From: Bacillus sp. UNC438CL73TsuS30
GTDB taxonomy: Bacteria > Bacillota > Bacilli > Bacillales > Cytobacillaceae
Length of the DNA: 64,000 nt
Assembly (NCBI RefSeq): GCF_000482325.1
Contig: NZ_AXVA01000010.1
Coordinates: 1 to 64,000, forward strand
Direction of reading: 5' to 3'
Below are positions 42,322-51,573 of this stretch, one piece after another. Position numbers and translations under genes: made by a program. Numbering within the stretch: the stretch's first letter is position 1; each line of letters starts with the position of its first letter. The notes under the pieces were generated by a model. That model did not search any database, was not told the origin of the DNA, and worked only from the letters and a program-made list of their open reading frames with translations.

Positions 42322-42831
42322 ATGTTAAAAGATCACGCCAAGCTGATGCAGGCCGTTCTGGTATCCGGTGAAATTATCGGAAGAAAAAAGCTGCAAAAGA
42401 TGATTTATATTGCAAAAAAAGTGTCTTTCCCATTCCATGAAAAGTTTCAATTTCATTTTTACGGCCCTTATTCGGAGGAACTGACTTTACGAGTAGAAGA
42501 ATTGTGTAATATGGGATTTTTGAACGAGGTAAAGGAGAAAAAGGGAGGGTACTTCCAGTATCGCTACACGTTAACGGAAAACGGCCGCGAGTTTCTCAGC
42601 TTAAATGAAGTAGAGATGCCTTATTTGCAAGATTGCCTCGAGGATATGAACGATCAAAATGCTAGATTTTTGGAGCTTGTCTCAACGGTTTTATATTTTG
42701 ATAATCTTCCAAAGGAAGAGGTTGCGAATAAAGTTTTTACGTTAAAAAGCAAGCAACGCTATACAGAAGCGGAAATTGAGGAAGCGTATCAATATATTGA
42801 AAACCTTAAAGAAAAAGCTAAGACACAATGA
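42322..42831 (+). CDS. ywgA: YwgA-family protein
   Basis: 169 aa, MLKDHAKLMQAVLVSGEIIGRKKLQKMIYIAKKVSFPF. This N-terminus resembles the winged-helix or antitoxin-like YwgA family, with FHFYGPYSEELTLRVEEL and YRYTLTENGREFL typical of its winged helix. Its function is unknown. The ATG at 42322 follows AGGAG by eight bases; the codon at 42295 lies before that site. It lies 23 bp after ywfO and probably shares its transcript. Confidence 0.85.
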   Translation: MLKDHAKLMQAVLVSGEIIGRKKLQKMIYIAKKVSFPFHEKFQFHFYGPYSEELTLRVEELCNMGFLNEVKEKKGGYFQYRYTLTENGREFLSLNEVEMPYLQDCLEDMNDQNARFLELVSTVLYFDNLPKEEVANKVFTLKSKQRYTEAEIEEAYQYIENLKEKAKTQ

Positions 42832-42849
42832 TGTCTTAGCTTTTTTACA
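42814..42849. terminator. Bidirectional terminator between ywgA and ywhB
   Basis: AAAGCTAAGACA / TGTCTTAGCTTT perfect 12 bp stem. T-run on the plus strand; on the minus strand T-rich sequence follows the same stem. Confidence 0.85.
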
Positions 42850-42853
42850 TGGC

Positions 42854-43039
42854 TTATTTATCAATTGCGCGGACACCGGCGACTGCGTAATGATTTTTGG
42901 ACATTTCCTCGATAATAATAGAAATGCTCTCCTTTGGCGCACCCGCTGTTTCGCTTACTGCTTCGGTAACTTTTTCAACTAGCGCACGTTTCTGTTCATC
43001 GGAACGGCCTTCAAGCATTTTTACTGTAATAATTGGCAT
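42854..43039 (-). CDS. ywhB: 4-oxalocrotonate tautomerase-like protein YwhB
   Basis: 61 aa. After removal of Met the chain starts with the catalytic Pro1 (PIITVKMLEGRSDEQKRALVEKVTEAV). An Arg is present in the GRSDEQKR segment and a further basic site in NHYAVAGVRAIDK. It is the small hexameric tautomerase kept at this position in Bacillus; its physiological substrate is unknown. AAGGAGGAATATAC precedes the ATG. Confidence 0.93.
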   Translation of the reverse strand: MPIITVKMLEGRSDEQKRALVEKVTEAVSETAGAPKESISIIIEEMSKNHYAVAGVRAIDK

Positions 43040-43210
43040 ATGTATATTCCTCCTTTTGATAGTAGTTTTTCATAAAAAATCAAAAAATTCAAGTTGGGTT
43101 GTTTTTTTCATTTTTCCAGCGGTTTCATGTATACTAAAAGGAAAATGAATACAGTGAATGGAACTATATAGACAGAGAATCGAAAACGTAAAAGGAGAGG
43201 AGAACCCAAT

Positions 43211-43855
43211 TTGAGTTTAGCTTACTCACTTAAGGAAATTCCGTATGTGGCGATTACGCTGATGATTGCCTTTACGTTCCATGAGTTTGCCCATGCCTAT
43301 GTGGCTTATAAGTTCGGGGATATGACCGCAAAAAATCAGGGGAGGCTGACGTTAAATCCGCTCAAGCATCTTGACCCAATTGGAACCATCTTGATTTTTA
43401 TTGCCGGGTTTGGCTGGGCTCGCCCTGTGCCGGTTAACCGCTTTTTCTTTAAGAACCCAAGGCTTGCAGGAATTCTTGTTTCGGTGGCCGGGCCGCTGAG
43501 CAATTTTATTTTGGCATCGGTTGGTTTTATTGTCTGGTATGCGTTGTCACGCAGCGGGATGAATGTCCCGGATCAACTTTATGGGTTTTTTGACTTATTT
43601 GTCAGGCTTAATGTAGTCTTGTTTGTTTTTAATCTTTTACCGTTTCCACCACTGGATGGCTACCGCATTATAGAGGATTTGGCCCCAAATGGAGTACGGG
43701 CAAAAATGACGCAATATGAATCATACGGTTCATTTATTTTTTTAATTTTAGTCATTACCCCGCTTGATCGTTATACGATTCAGCCACTCATGTATGGGGT
43801 GATTCCATCTGTGTTGAAGGGGTTAAATGATTTTTATTATGGACTATTTTTTTAG
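43211..43855 (+). CDS. ywhC: Site-2 protease family membrane protein YwhC
   Basis: 214 aa with about five membrane helices. The zinc motif FHEFAHAYVAYKFGD (HExxH) is near residue 22 and the third ligand is in LLPFPPLDGYRIIEDL near 147, where LDG is the S2P-family LDG motif. It is presumed an intramembrane metalloprotease; substrates are unknown. The TTG at 43211 follows GGAGAGGAG by about seven bases. It is 15 bp ahead of ywhD, forming a pair. Confidence 0.9.
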   Translation: MSLAYSLKEIPYVAITLMIAFTFHEFAHAYVAYKFGDMTAKNQGRLTLNPLKHLDPIGTILIFIAGFGWARPVPVNRFFFKNPRLAGILVSVAGPLSNFILASVGFIVWYALSRSGMNVPDQLYGFFDLFVRLNVVLFVFNLLPFPPLDGYRIIEDLAPNGVRAKMTQYESYGSFIFLILVITPLDRYTIQPLMYGVIPSVLKGLNDFYYGLFF

Positions 43856-43870
43856 GAGGACTTTTGGTAT

Positions 43871-44380
43871 ATGGAAGAAAAAAAGAAAAAAGTTGGTTTT
43901 AATATTATTAAAAACGACCCAACAGACGGGCACCGGGGATATGGCAAGGGGGCGCTGAGCCTTGATAATGTTTCCCCGGTAATGATTGATGTGGATGCCG
44001 GTGAGGCGGAAATTGATGTCGGTGCCATGCATGCCCGCAGCGCAGTTGAAAAGGGAATCAAGTTTCTGCCAAATAAGGATGAGGTGCCAAACGGAAAGCC
44101 CTACTGGCTTGTCTGGGTAACGATCGACCGAAACGAAGAAGGGCCATATTATGCCGGAGTAACGGCATGTGAAATGACAGTGGACCGCGAAATCCGCCGC
44201 GGCTACAAATCGCTTCCTTTGCATGTTAACTACATGGATAAGTCACTGAAACGCCATATTATTGTCGACCATATGGATGAAAAATCAAAAAAAGTACTGG
44301 CTGAATTTTTGCGTAATCACAATGCGGATTTGTGGAAAAATTCATCGGAAGAACTAAAAAAGGGTTTAATGGATGAGTAA
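43871..44380 (+). CDS. ywhD: YwhD family protein
   Basis: 169 aa cytoplasmic protein conserved at this locus: KVGFNIIKNDPTDGHRGYGKGALSLDNVSPV, WVTIDRNEEGPYYAGVTACEM and HIIVDHMDEKSKKVL. No characterised function that I know. AGGAGGAC precedes the ATG, 15 bp after ywhC. It ends at a terminator shared with the opposing pbpG. Confidence 0.88.
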   Translation: MEEKKKKVGFNIIKNDPTDGHRGYGKGALSLDNVSPVMIDVDAGEAEIDVGAMHARSAVEKGIKFLPNKDEVPNGKPYWLVWVTIDRNEEGPYYAGVTACEMTVDREIRRGYKSLPLHVNYMDKSLKRHIIVDHMDEKSKKVLAEFLRNHNADLWKNSSEELKKGLMDE

Positions 44381-44456
44381 ATTTTGGTAAATCACTTGTA
44401 GTTTTACTGGAAAAAAAGTAAACTAATAGACAGCGTGAATACACGTAAAACTAGGA

Positions 44457-44492
44457 CACGAAAAGCTCCGGAGGCATCCGGAGCTTTTCACA
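44457..44492. terminator. Bidirectional terminator between ywhD and pbpG
   Basis: A perfect 13 bp stem GAAAAGCTCCGGA / TCCGGAGCTTTTC with a ggca loop; its own arm supplies the T-run in both directions. Confidence 0.88.
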
Positions 44493-44529
44493 TTGGTGAT
44501 GATTTAGTGGCTTTTAGAGCCGTAAAATA

Positions 44530-46596
44530 CTAATTCGACCATTTGAAAATTCGTTTGTACCACGGGTCCTTGTGCTCGGTGTTCTTTTTCAAAGGATTTG
44601 ATTCGGAACGATCCATATGTTCGGTACAATATTCCGTCGGCTCAGTGCCTTTCACAAAGTAAGTGAACCTCCGCACCGGGCAGTTTTTAGTCGCGAGCTT
44701 GCCGTTTTCTGGATTGACATAGACGCCAACGACACCTTCCTTCGGCGGTTTAAAGGCCTTAACCGTCTTATCCTTCAATGCTTCCTCCATAAACTGCGCC
44801 CAAATATTTTTCGAATATGATTTTTCCGCTACATAATCAATCGGTTTACTTTCATCATAGCCTGACCAGACGGCAGTCACGAGCTGGGGTGAAAATCCAA
44901 TCATCCAGCTGTCCGTTTCCGTCGAACCGGATTTACCGGCATAAGGCCGGGTCAATTCCTTGATGACCGTGCTGCCGGTCACTCTTGAATAGCCGTCAAG
45001 CTTCGGATCAAAAATTCCTGTCAGCATTTGCGTCATAACATAAGCTTTAGCAGGATCTAATACCTGTTTGTTGTCCTGCTCTTTTTCATAAAGGATCTTT
45101 CCATTATAATCTTCAACGCGCGTAATCAAGGTTGGTTCCACCTTTTTTCCGCCATTGGCAAAAAGGCTGTAGGCACCTGCCATGTCAACCACGCGAACCC
45201 CGGAAGTTCCCAGGGCAAGGGACGGCACCTTCGCCATTTTCGTGGAGATCCCAAACTTTTTTGCTGTTTTGATTAACGTGTCCTCTCCTAAAAATAAATG
45301 CGTTTTGACGGCATAAATATTATCGGATAACGCCAGTGCCTGGGCGAGAGTGATTTCCCCACCCGCATACTTATTATTAAAATTATGCGGTGTATATTGG
45401 GAACCATCATCAAAATGAAAGGTAGTAGACTCGCTCCGCATTGTTGAAGATGGTGTAAATCCATGGCTCAGGGCTGCGTAATAAAGAATTGGCTTAATCG
45501 TTGAACCAGGCTGCCTTTTCGCTTGAATAGCACGGTTGTACTGGCTCTTTTCATAATCACGGCCGCCTATCATCGCTTTGACACCGCCGGTTTTTGGATC
45601 CATCGCAACGAGGGCCGTTTGGATTTCTGAGCCGCTGGCGATGACGCTTTGTACTTGCTTTTCAGCTGCCTCTTGCTGCTTTAAATCGAGTGTTGTATAG
45701 ACCTTTAAACCGCCAAGTGCAATTGTCCGGTCATCTAAATGCAATTGACTTTTTAACGCGTTTTTGACAGCATCCTGAAAGTAGGGAGCAACCCTAACTT
45801 GCTGGTGCGGGTGTGCGGCCACAAAGCCCAGTGACTTCCCTGCAGCTGCTTTTGCCTGACTTTCCTTGATATAGCCGTTTTTCACCATTGTCATAAGGAT
45901 GATCGATTGGCGGTGCTTCGCATTTTTGATCGAAACGAGTGGAGAGTAATACCCTGGACCCTTCGGAATTCCTGCTAGCATCGAGGCCTCGGCAAGGGTT
46001 AAATCAGCTGCTTTTTTTCCAAAATAAAATTGACTGGCTGCCTCAACACCGTAGGCCCCATTGCCGTAATAAATCGTGTTTAGGTAGCCTTCAAGTATTT
46101 GCTTTTTCGAATAATTCATTTCCAGGCGGATTGTGTAAAAAGCCTCCTGCAATTTCCGAGACCAGGTTTTATCGTGCTCGAGAAATAGATTTCGGGCGTA
46201 TTGCTGGGTGATGGTACTCGCCCCTTGGACCTTTCCAAATGCCTGGATATCGGCCACAACTGCACCGGCAATCCGCTTCATATCAAAGCCATGATGGTGG
46301 TAAAAATTTTTATCTTCAATTGATACGGTCGCGTTCACTAAATCCGGCGAAATATCGTTTAAGGATACCCAGTAGCGCTTCTCCCCGCTATTGCTTTCGC
46401 CAATTAATGTCCCGTCATCGGAAAAAAACAGGGTCGATTGCGGCACGGCAAGCGGTGGCGCTCCTAAAATTTTTGCATAGCCAAGAATGCCGAGAAAGAG
46501 AATGAGCATACAAACCATGCCGATCAAACTGATGATTATAATCGCACGTAAATACTTAATTGTTTTCCGAAACCCGTGATTCGTCATGATTTCCAT
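44530..46596 (-). CDS. pbpG: Class A penicillin-binding protein (PbpG/PBP2d type)
   Basis: 688 aa bifunctional wall synthase. A short cytoplasmic tail and one membrane helix (IIISLIGMVCMLILFLGILGY) lead. The glycosyltransferase domain has the catalytic Glu motif SIEDKNFYHHHGFD and GASTITQQYARNLFL. The transpeptidase domain has the serine motif RQPGSTIKP (about residue 365), LSDNIYAVK (SxN) and the KSG box AGKSGSTETDSWMIG. Position and length fit B. subtilis PbpG (YwhE), used in spore wall synthesis. I chose the ATG at 46596, which has AAAGGGGTGA upstream; the codon at 46647 has no ribosome site. It is monocistronic and divergent from speE. Confidence 0.9.
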   Translation of the reverse strand: MEIMTNHGFRKTIKYLRAIIIISLIGMVCMLILFLGILGYAKILGAPPLAVPQSTLFFSDDGTLIGESNSGEKRYWVSLNDISPDLVNATVSIEDKNFYHHHGFDMKRIAGAVVADIQAFGKVQGASTITQQYARNLFLEHDKTWSRKLQEAFYTIRLEMNYSKKQILEGYLNTIYYGNGAYGVEAASQFYFGKKAADLTLAEASMLAGIPKGPGYYSPLVSIKNAKHRQSIILMTMVKNGYIKESQAKAAAGKSLGFVAAHPHQQVRVAPYFQDAVKNALKSQLHLDDRTIALGGLKVYTTLDLKQQEAAEKQVQSVIASGSEIQTALVAMDPKTGGVKAMIGGRDYEKSQYNRAIQAKRQPGSTIKPILYYAALSHGFTPSSTMRSESTTFHFDDGSQYTPHNFNNKYAGGEITLAQALALSDNIYAVKTHLFLGEDTLIKTAKKFGISTKMAKVPSLALGTSGVRVVDMAGAYSLFANGGKKVEPTLITRVEDYNGKILYEKEQDNKQVLDPAKAYVMTQMLTGIFDPKLDGYSRVTGSTVIKELTRPYAGKSGSTETDSWMIGFSPQLVTAVWSGYDESKPIDYVAEKSYSKNIWAQFMEEALKDKTVKAFKPPKEGVVGVYVNPENGKLATKNCPVRRFTYFVKGTEPTEYCTEHMDRSESNPLKKNTEHKDPWYKRIFKWSN

Positions 46597-46729
46597 CTTA
46601 TTCACCCCTTTATTGCATTCAGTAGTCCCTCGTATCTTTTGGGACATTCTCTCTAAAAAACTTTATAGTAACAGTATGAAAAAAATGGATGTGTTTTAAA
46701 CATTTCCCATTAAGAAATGAAAATTTTTC

Positions 46730-46757
46730 TTGAAATTTTGCTAGATTCCTCTATACT
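46730..46757 (+). promoter_or_regulatory. speE promoter
   Basis: TTGAAA (46730-46735), 16 bp spacer, TATACT (46752-46757), leaving a leader of about 125 bases before speE. Confidence 0.6.
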
Positions 46758-46889
46758 TTTTCTTGTTTGTAATTTAAGTGTTTGGGTAGGATAAAAATGG
46801 AGTAGTACCTTCGTGATCAGATAAGTGAATAAATATTAGCTTTGGTGATTACTTAGTTAAAATTGAAAATAGATGAGAGGAAGATGAAC

Positions 46890-47717
46890 ATGACAATTTG
46901 GTTTACAGAAAAGCAAACCGATAATTTTGGCATCACGATGAAAGTAAATAAGACTTTACATACAGAGCAAACAGAATTTCAAAAGTTAGATATGATCGAA
47001 ACAGAGGAATGGGGTAACATGCTTCTTTTAGATGACATGGTGATGACTTCTGTTCGTGACGAATTTGTTTATCATGAAATGGTAGCGCATGTACCTTTAT
47101 TTACTCACCCAAATCCTGAAAATATTTTGGTTGTCGGCGGCGGAGATGGCGGCGTTATTCGTGAAGTATTGAAGCACCCAAGCGTGAAAAAAGCAACGCT
47201 TGTTGATATTGATGGCAAGGTAATTGAGTATTCAAAGAAATTCCTTCCGGAAATTGCCGGCAAGTTAGACGATCCTCGTGTGGATGTACGTGTTGACGAC
47301 GGCTTTATGCATATTGCAAAAAGTGAAAATGAATATGATGTCATCATGGTTGACTCAACAGAGCCAGTTGGACCTGCTGTGAACCTGTTCACAAAGGGCT
47401 TCTACGCTGGTATTTCAAAGGCGCTAAAAGAAGATGGTATTTTCGTGGCGCAGTCTGATAATCCATGGTTTAAGGCTGACTTGATTCGCAATGTTCAACG
47501 CGATGTACGTGAAATCTTCCCAATCACCCGTTTATATGTAGCGAATATTCCTACCTACCCAAGCGGCTTATGGGCATTCACAATCGGATCAAAAAAATAC
47601 GACCCATTAGAAGTAAGCGAGGACCGCTTCCACGAGATCGAAACAAAATACTACACTAAAGAACTTCACAAAGCTGCATTCGTGCTGCCTAAATTTGTGG
47701 GCGATTTAGTTAAATAA
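46890..47717 (+). CDS. speE: Spermidine synthase SpeE
   Basis: 275 aa. It transfers aminopropyl from decarboxylated SAM to putrescine. Motifs are [20 protein letters not shown], the SAM-binding [17 protein letters not shown] (about residue 81), and the catalytic DSTEPVGPA (about 155). It is very close to B. subtilis SpeE throughout. The ATG at 46890 sits about seven bases after GAGAGGAAG; the ATG at 46884 is too close to that site. It is followed by REP-like palindromes and speB, giving the polyamine pair. Confidence 0.95.
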   Translation: MTIWFTEKQTDNFGITMKVNKTLHTEQTEFQKLDMIETEEWGNMLLLDDMVMTSVRDEFVYHEMVAHVPLFTHPNPENILVVGGGDGGVIREVLKHPSVKKATLVDIDGKVIEYSKKFLPEIAGKLDDPRVDVRVDDGFMHIAKSENEYDVIMVDSTEPVGPAVNLFTKGFYAGISKALKEDGIFVAQSDNPWFKADLIRNVQRDVREIFPITRLYVANIPTYPSGLWAFTIGSKKYDPLEVSEDRFHEIETKYYTKELHKAAFVLPKFVGDLVK

Positions 47718-47722
47718 TTAGT

Positions 47723-47737
47723 GGGGGTCAGGCCCCC
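47723..47737. repeat. REP-like palindrome GGGGGTCAGGCCCCC
   Basis: A 15 bp near-perfect palindrome right after the speE stop codon, with a TCAGG centre. One of two related palindromes in the speE-speB gap. Confidence 0.75.
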
Positions 47738-47761
47738 GCTTAATTAAGGTGTTAAGTTGAT

Positions 47762-47775
47762 GGGGGTCAGACCCC
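47762..47775. repeat. REP-like palindrome GGGGGTCAGACCCC beside the speB ribosome site
   Basis: Its 3' arm ends directly before GAGAGGAG, the speB ribosome site, so a formed stem would abut the site of initiation. Confidence 0.75.
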
Positions 47776-47790
47776 GAGAGGAGTGTTATG

Positions 47791-48663
47791 ATGCGTTTCG
47801 ATGAAGCTTATTCAGGAAATGTCTTTATTAAGAGTCATCCGAATTTTGAGGAGAGTAAGGCGGTTCTTTACGGGATGCCAATGGATTGGACAGTGAGTTA
47901 CCGCCCAGGTTCTCGTTTTGGTCCGACTCGTATTCGTGAGGTTTCGATTGGTTTGGAAGAGTATAGTCCATACCTTGATCGGGAACTCGAGGATGTAAAA
48001 TATTTTGATGCAGGGGATATTCCTTTGCCATTCGGGAATCCGCAGAAGAGCTTGGACTTAATTGAGGAGTATATCGACTCCCTGCTGGATGCCGGAAAAT
48101 TCCCACTTGGCATGGGCGGCGAACATCTGGTTTCATGGCCGGTGATGAAAGCAGTCTTTAAAAAGTATCCGGATTTGGCGATCATTCATTTTGATGCTCA
48201 CACGGATTTACGTGAGAATTATGAAGGCGAGCCGTTATCGCATTCAACTCCGATTCGCAAAATTGCGGAATTAATCGGACCGAAAAATGTCTATTCCTTC
48301 GGGATTCGTTCTGGTATGAAGGAAGAGTTTGAATGGGCAAAGCAAGTCGGCATGCATATTTCTAAATTTGAGGTGCTTGAGCCGCTTAAGGAAATCCTCC
48401 CAACGCTTGCAGGCCGTCCTGTTTATGTGACGATTGATATTGATGTACTGGACCCTGCCCATGCACCGGGAACAGGTACCGTTGATTGTGGTGGAATTAC
48501 CTCGAAAGAGCTGTTGGCATCCATCCATGCAATCGCTCGCTCCGAAGTTAACGTCGTCGGCGGCGACCTTGTAGAAGTAGCACCAATCTACGATAACTCC
48601 GAACAAACCGCCAACACAGCCAGCAAACTCATCCGTGAAATGATCCTTGGCTGGGTTAAATAA
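47791..48663 (+). CDS. speB: Agmatinase SpeB
   Basis: 290 aa ureohydrolase. It makes putrescine and urea from agmatine. Manganese ligands are visible in GMGGEHLVSWP, IIHFDAHTDLRE and DIDVLDPAHAPGTGT. It matches the B. subtilis enzyme in sequence and length. AGAGGAG stands eight bases before the ATG at 47791; the adjacent ATG at 47788 is also possible. It feeds putrescine to SpeE encoded just upstream. Confidence 0.95.
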   Translation: MRFDEAYSGNVFIKSHPNFEESKAVLYGMPMDWTVSYRPGSRFGPTRIREVSIGLEEYSPYLDRELEDVKYFDAGDIPLPFGNPQKSLDLIEEYIDSLLDAGKFPLGMGGEHLVSWPVMKAVFKKYPDLAIIHFDAHTDLRENYEGEPLSHSTPIRKIAELIGPKNVYSFGIRSGMKEEFEWAKQVGMHISKFEVLEPLKEILPTLAGRPVYVTIDIDVLDPAHAPGTGTVDCGGITSKELLASIHAIARSEVNVVGGDLVEVAPIYDNSEQTANTASKLIREMILGWVK

Positions 48664-48670
48664 GAATAGT

Positions 48671-48702
48671 GTGCCTGTCCTTTTGAAGGGGCAGGCTTTT
48701 TG
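48671..48702 (+). terminator. Terminator of speE-speB
   Basis: GCCTGTCC / GGGCAGGC stem with one G-T pair, followed by TTTTT. Confidence 0.85.
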
Positions 48703-48705
48703 ATT

Positions 48706-48748
48706 CGACAAAATTCGGGTGGTGACAGGCACCACCCGAATTTTGTCG
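48706..48748. repeat. 43 bp perfect palindrome (REP-like)
   Basis: Arms CGACAAAATTCGGGTGGT and ACCACCCGAATTTTGTCG pair perfectly over 18 bp, around gacaggc. The centre GGTGACAGGCACC resembles the 22989 element. Confidence 0.85.
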
Positions 48749-48814
48749 TTTTAAATTGCAACTTAATATGGGTATAATAGAAAAAGTGAATTTGATTAGA
48801 GGAGTGCGGTTGTT

Positions 48815-49234
48815 TTGTTAACGCCTGAGATACCGGTAAGGATTAAAGTGAGAACGACGATTGATCAGCAGGAAAGTTTTGAGTTGCAGTTGTTTGGTCA
48901 ATATTTTGAAAAGGGGAATGCCTCTTATCTGAAGTATGAGGAAGCAATGGAGGAGGGGAGTGTCCGGACGATTGTAAAGATGACTGCTGGGGAAGGTTTG
49001 ATTTTACGCGGCGGTGCTGTCAAGATGCGCCTTCCATTCGAATTGAATCGGAAGCTTAACGGCAGCTATGAGATGCCGTTTGGCCAGTTTGAAACGACTA
49101 CCCTAACGAAAAACCTTGAACATTCCTTTGAAAATGGCCAAGGCCTTATTAACATACTTTACGATTTTACCATGCAGGGCTCACCCTCAGGTACATACCA
49201 TTTACAGATTACCTTCCAGGAGGATAAAAAATGA
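48815..49234 (+). CDS. ywiB: YwiB, DUF1934 beta-barrel protein
   Basis: 139 aa calycin-like DUF1934 protein: [49 protein letters not shown], ending in [13 protein letters not shown]. No function is established. The TTG at 48815 follows GAGGAGTG by about nine bases. Its stop overlaps the argS start (ATGA), so the two are translationally coupled. Confidence 0.9.
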   Translation: MLTPEIPVRIKVRTTIDQQESFELQLFGQYFEKGNASYLKYEEAMEEGSVRTIVKMTAGEGLILRGGAVKMRLPFELNRKLNGSYEMPFGQFETTTLTKNLEHSFENGQGLINILYDFTMQGSPSGTYHLQITFQEDKK

Positions 49235-50889
49235 ATATAGTGGAGCAGGTTCAAAATAAAATTAAAGAAGAAATTAAAGCGGCCGTTTTGAAGGCAGGCC
49301 TTGCCACGGAAGAGCAAATTCCCGATGTCATTCTTGAGACCCCAAAGGAAAAAGCACATGGCGATTATTCTACTAATATGGCGATGCAATTGGCACGCGT
49401 CGCAAAAAAGGCGCCGCGGATGATTGCGGAGGCACTGATTGAAAATCTCGACCGTTCGAAGGCTTCGATTGAAAAAATTGAATTAGCAGGACCGGGCTTT
49501 ATTAATTTTTATATGAACAACAGCTATTTAACCGATCTAATTCCAACGGTTCTAAAAGCGGGGGAAAAGTACGGAGAAACAACAGTAGGTAATAACCAAA
49601 AAATTCAGGTCGAGTTTGTTTCCGCAAACCCAACTGGTGACCTGCACCTCGGACATGCCCGTGGAGCCGCTGTCGGTGATTCACTCTCCAATATTTTGGC
49701 GAAAGCAGGCTATGATGTGTCCCGTGAGTACTATATCAATGATGCCGGAAACCAGATTAATAATCTTGCTAAGTCGGTGGAAGCACGTTACTTCCAGGCA
49801 TTAGGTTTAGAAAAAGAGATGCCTGAAGACGGATACCATGGTGAAGACATTATCAATATTGGTAAAACGCTTGCCGAAGAGTATGGCAATAAGTATGTCG
49901 AAGTGGATGAGGCTGAACGTTTCGAATTTTTCCGAGAATACGGTTTGACATATGAAATGGAAAAATTAAAGCGCGACCTCGAGGATTTCCGTGTCCGTTT
50001 TGATGTCTGGTTCTCGGAAACCTCTCTTTATAAAAATGGGAAAATTGGCGAGGCGCTCGCCGCACTGCGTAAAACCGGCTATATTTACGATGAAGAGGGT
50101 GCAACTTGGCTCCGTTCAACCGATTTCGGCGATGATAAGGACCGCGTACTCATTAAGCAGGACGGATCTTACACCTACTTAACACCAGATATCGCCTATC
50201 ATAAAGACAAACTGGACCGCGGCTTTGAAAAATTAATCAATATTTGGGGTGCAGACCATCACGGCTATATTCCGCGGATGAAGGCGGCCATTCAGGCATT
50301 GGGCTATGCCCGCGATGCCCTCGAGGTCGAAATTATCCAGCTTGTTCACCTCTATAAAAATGGTGAAAAGATGAAGATGTCTAAGCGTACCGGAAAAGCG
50401 GTCACGATGCGTGATTTAGTCGATGAGGTCGGCCTCGATGCCACCCGTTATTTCTTTGCGATGCGCTCATCCGATACGCATATGGATTTTGATCTGGATT
50501 TAGCGGTTTCTGAGTCGAATGAGAACCCAGTGTATTATGCGCAATATGCCCATGCAAGGATTTCGAGCATTTTACGTCAGGGCGGAGAAGTAGATATGGA
50601 AGCGAATTTCTCTTTAATTGACTCTGAAAAGGAAATTGAATTATTGAAGAAGCTTGGCGAGTTTCCGCTGGCGGTAGGGGAAGCGGCTGTGAAACGTGTT
50701 CCGCACCGTGTTACAAACTATATCTTTGAACTGGCATCAACATTCCATAGTTTTTATAATGCGGAAAAGGTTCTTGATCCGGAATATCCAGAGCGAACCG
50801 CTGCTCGTTTGGGGCTAGTAAAATCTGTACAGATTACCTTACGCAATGCGCTTGCATTAATCGGGGTATCTGCTCCAGAAAAAATGTAA
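49231..50889 (+). CDS. argS: Arginyl-tRNA synthetase
   Basis: 552 aa class I synthetase. The N-terminal Arg-tRNA recognition domain is about 1-110, HIGH is present as [11 protein letters not shown] (about residue 132), KMSKS as [12 protein letters not shown] (about 385), and the DALR anticodon domain forms the C-terminal quarter. It charges tRNA(Arg). The ATG overlaps the ywiB stop, and AGGAGGA lies just upstream in ywiB. No T-box is seen upstream. A strong terminator follows. Confidence 0.96.
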   Translation: MNIVEQVQNKIKEEIKAAVLKAGLATEEQIPDVILETPKEKAHGDYSTNMAMQLARVAKKAPRMIAEALIENLDRSKASIEKIELAGPGFINFYMNNSYLTDLIPTVLKAGEKYGETTVGNNQKIQVEFVSANPTGDLHLGHARGAAVGDSLSNILAKAGYDVSREYYINDAGNQINNLAKSVEARYFQALGLEKEMPEDGYHGEDIINIGKTLAEEYGNKYVEVDEAERFEFFREYGLTYEMEKLKRDLEDFRVRFDVWFSETSLYKNGKIGEALAALRKTGYIYDEEGATWLRSTDFGDDKDRVLIKQDGSYTYLTPDIAYHKDKLDRGFEKLINIWGADHHGYIPRMKAAIQALGYARDALEVEIIQLVHLYKNGEKMKMSKRTGKAVTMRDLVDEVGLDATRYFFAMRSSDTHMDFDLDLAVSESNENPVYYAQYAHARISSILRQGGEVDMEANFSLIDSEKEIELLKKLGEFPLAVGEAAVKRVPHRVTNYIFELASTFHSFYNAEKVLDPEYPERTAARLGLVKSVQITLRNALALIGVSAPEKM

Positions 50890-50893
50890 GTGT

Positions 50894-50926
50894 TGCATCC
50901 CCCTTTCAGTTGAAAGGGGGATTTTT
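50894..50926 (+). terminator. Terminator of argS
   Basis: ATCCCCCTTTCA gt TGAAAGGGGGAT stem followed by TTTTG. Confidence 0.88.
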
Positions 50927-51084
50927 GAATCGATAGAGGGATTGTCCAGTAGATCCACTAAATCAACCAGAAAAACCATTACTGGCCAATAAAATACAAC
51001 TCCTTTAAAAAAGCCCCATAAACATGAATATCATCCAAAAAATAGTAAATATTAAAATAGACTTTTTAATTAGGAGTGTGCTTC

Positions 51085-51267
51085 ATGAATATAGGAAGAG
51101 CGAAGGAAATCGTCGAGTCCGCGGATGTGATACATGTTACCTATGAGGGAAACCCAGTAATCATTCAGCATGTGGATGAAGCAGCAAAAACAGCGAGAAT
51201 TTATTCTCGGACTAACCCGGAAGAGGAAAGAGATGTCCCTGTCCTCAACTTAATTGAAGAACAATAG
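51085..51267 (+). CDS. H-type small acid-soluble spore protein (SspH family)
   Basis: 60 aa, MNIGRAKEIVESADVIHVTYEG, with IQHVDEAAKTARIYSRTNPEEERDVPVLNLIEE. This is the typical SspH layout. It is a minor spore protein made in the forespore. GGAGTG precedes the ATG at 51085; the GTG at 51076 overlaps that site. Monocistronic, with its own terminator. Confidence 0.9.
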   Translation: MNIGRAKEIVESADVIHVTYEGNPVIIQHVDEAAKTARIYSRTNPEEERDVPVLNLIEEQ

Positions 51268-51300
51268 AAAAGCATCGGTGCCCATACCGATGCTTTTTGC
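51266..51300 (+). terminator. Terminator of the SspH-type gene
   Basis: AAGCATCGGT / ACCGATGCTT stem with a gcccat loop, then TTTTGC. Confidence 0.85.
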
Positions 51301-51310
51301 TTGTCCTGAT

Positions 51311-51433
51311 TCAGTTATGCTGGTTATTCGGAAGCTTTTTATCCGGATGTCCCTTTCCTTGGTGCGTTTTATTATAGTCTTGTTTCTTTTTGTCCTCAGC
51401 TAATTTTTTTACAAATTCACTTGTGTTCTCCAT
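51311..51433 (-). CDS. 40-residue hydrophilic protein, DUF4023-like
   Basis: MENTSEFVKKLAEDKKKQD... ending in KLPNNQHN. A helical start and a basic GKGHPDKKLPN tail recall the tiny DUF4023 family of Bacillus (from memory). AAGGAGGG stands seven bases before the ATG, which strongly supports translation. Its function is unknown; small Lys/Asn-rich proteins of this kind are often sporulation-linked, which is inference. Confidence 0.65.
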   Translation of the reverse strand: MENTSEFVKKLAEDKKKQDYNKTHQGKGHPDKKLPNNQHN

Positions 51434-51573
51434 CTTAATCCCTCCTTGATATTTGTTACTTTAACCATTCACGGTTGAATTCATGCCCCGGAACATGTCT
51501 TATTTTTTTGCGGATAAAATTAAGATTTCCACCATACATAATGAATAGGACAATTGAACGGATGGGGGCCATT

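Noticed and set aside
44530..46596. KSG instead of KTG in PbpG as a defect
   Set aside because: KSG occurs as a normal third motif in penicillin-binding proteins.
48750..49231. T-box or other leader for argS
   Set aside because: ywiB occupies the upstream sequence and no T-box motif is present.
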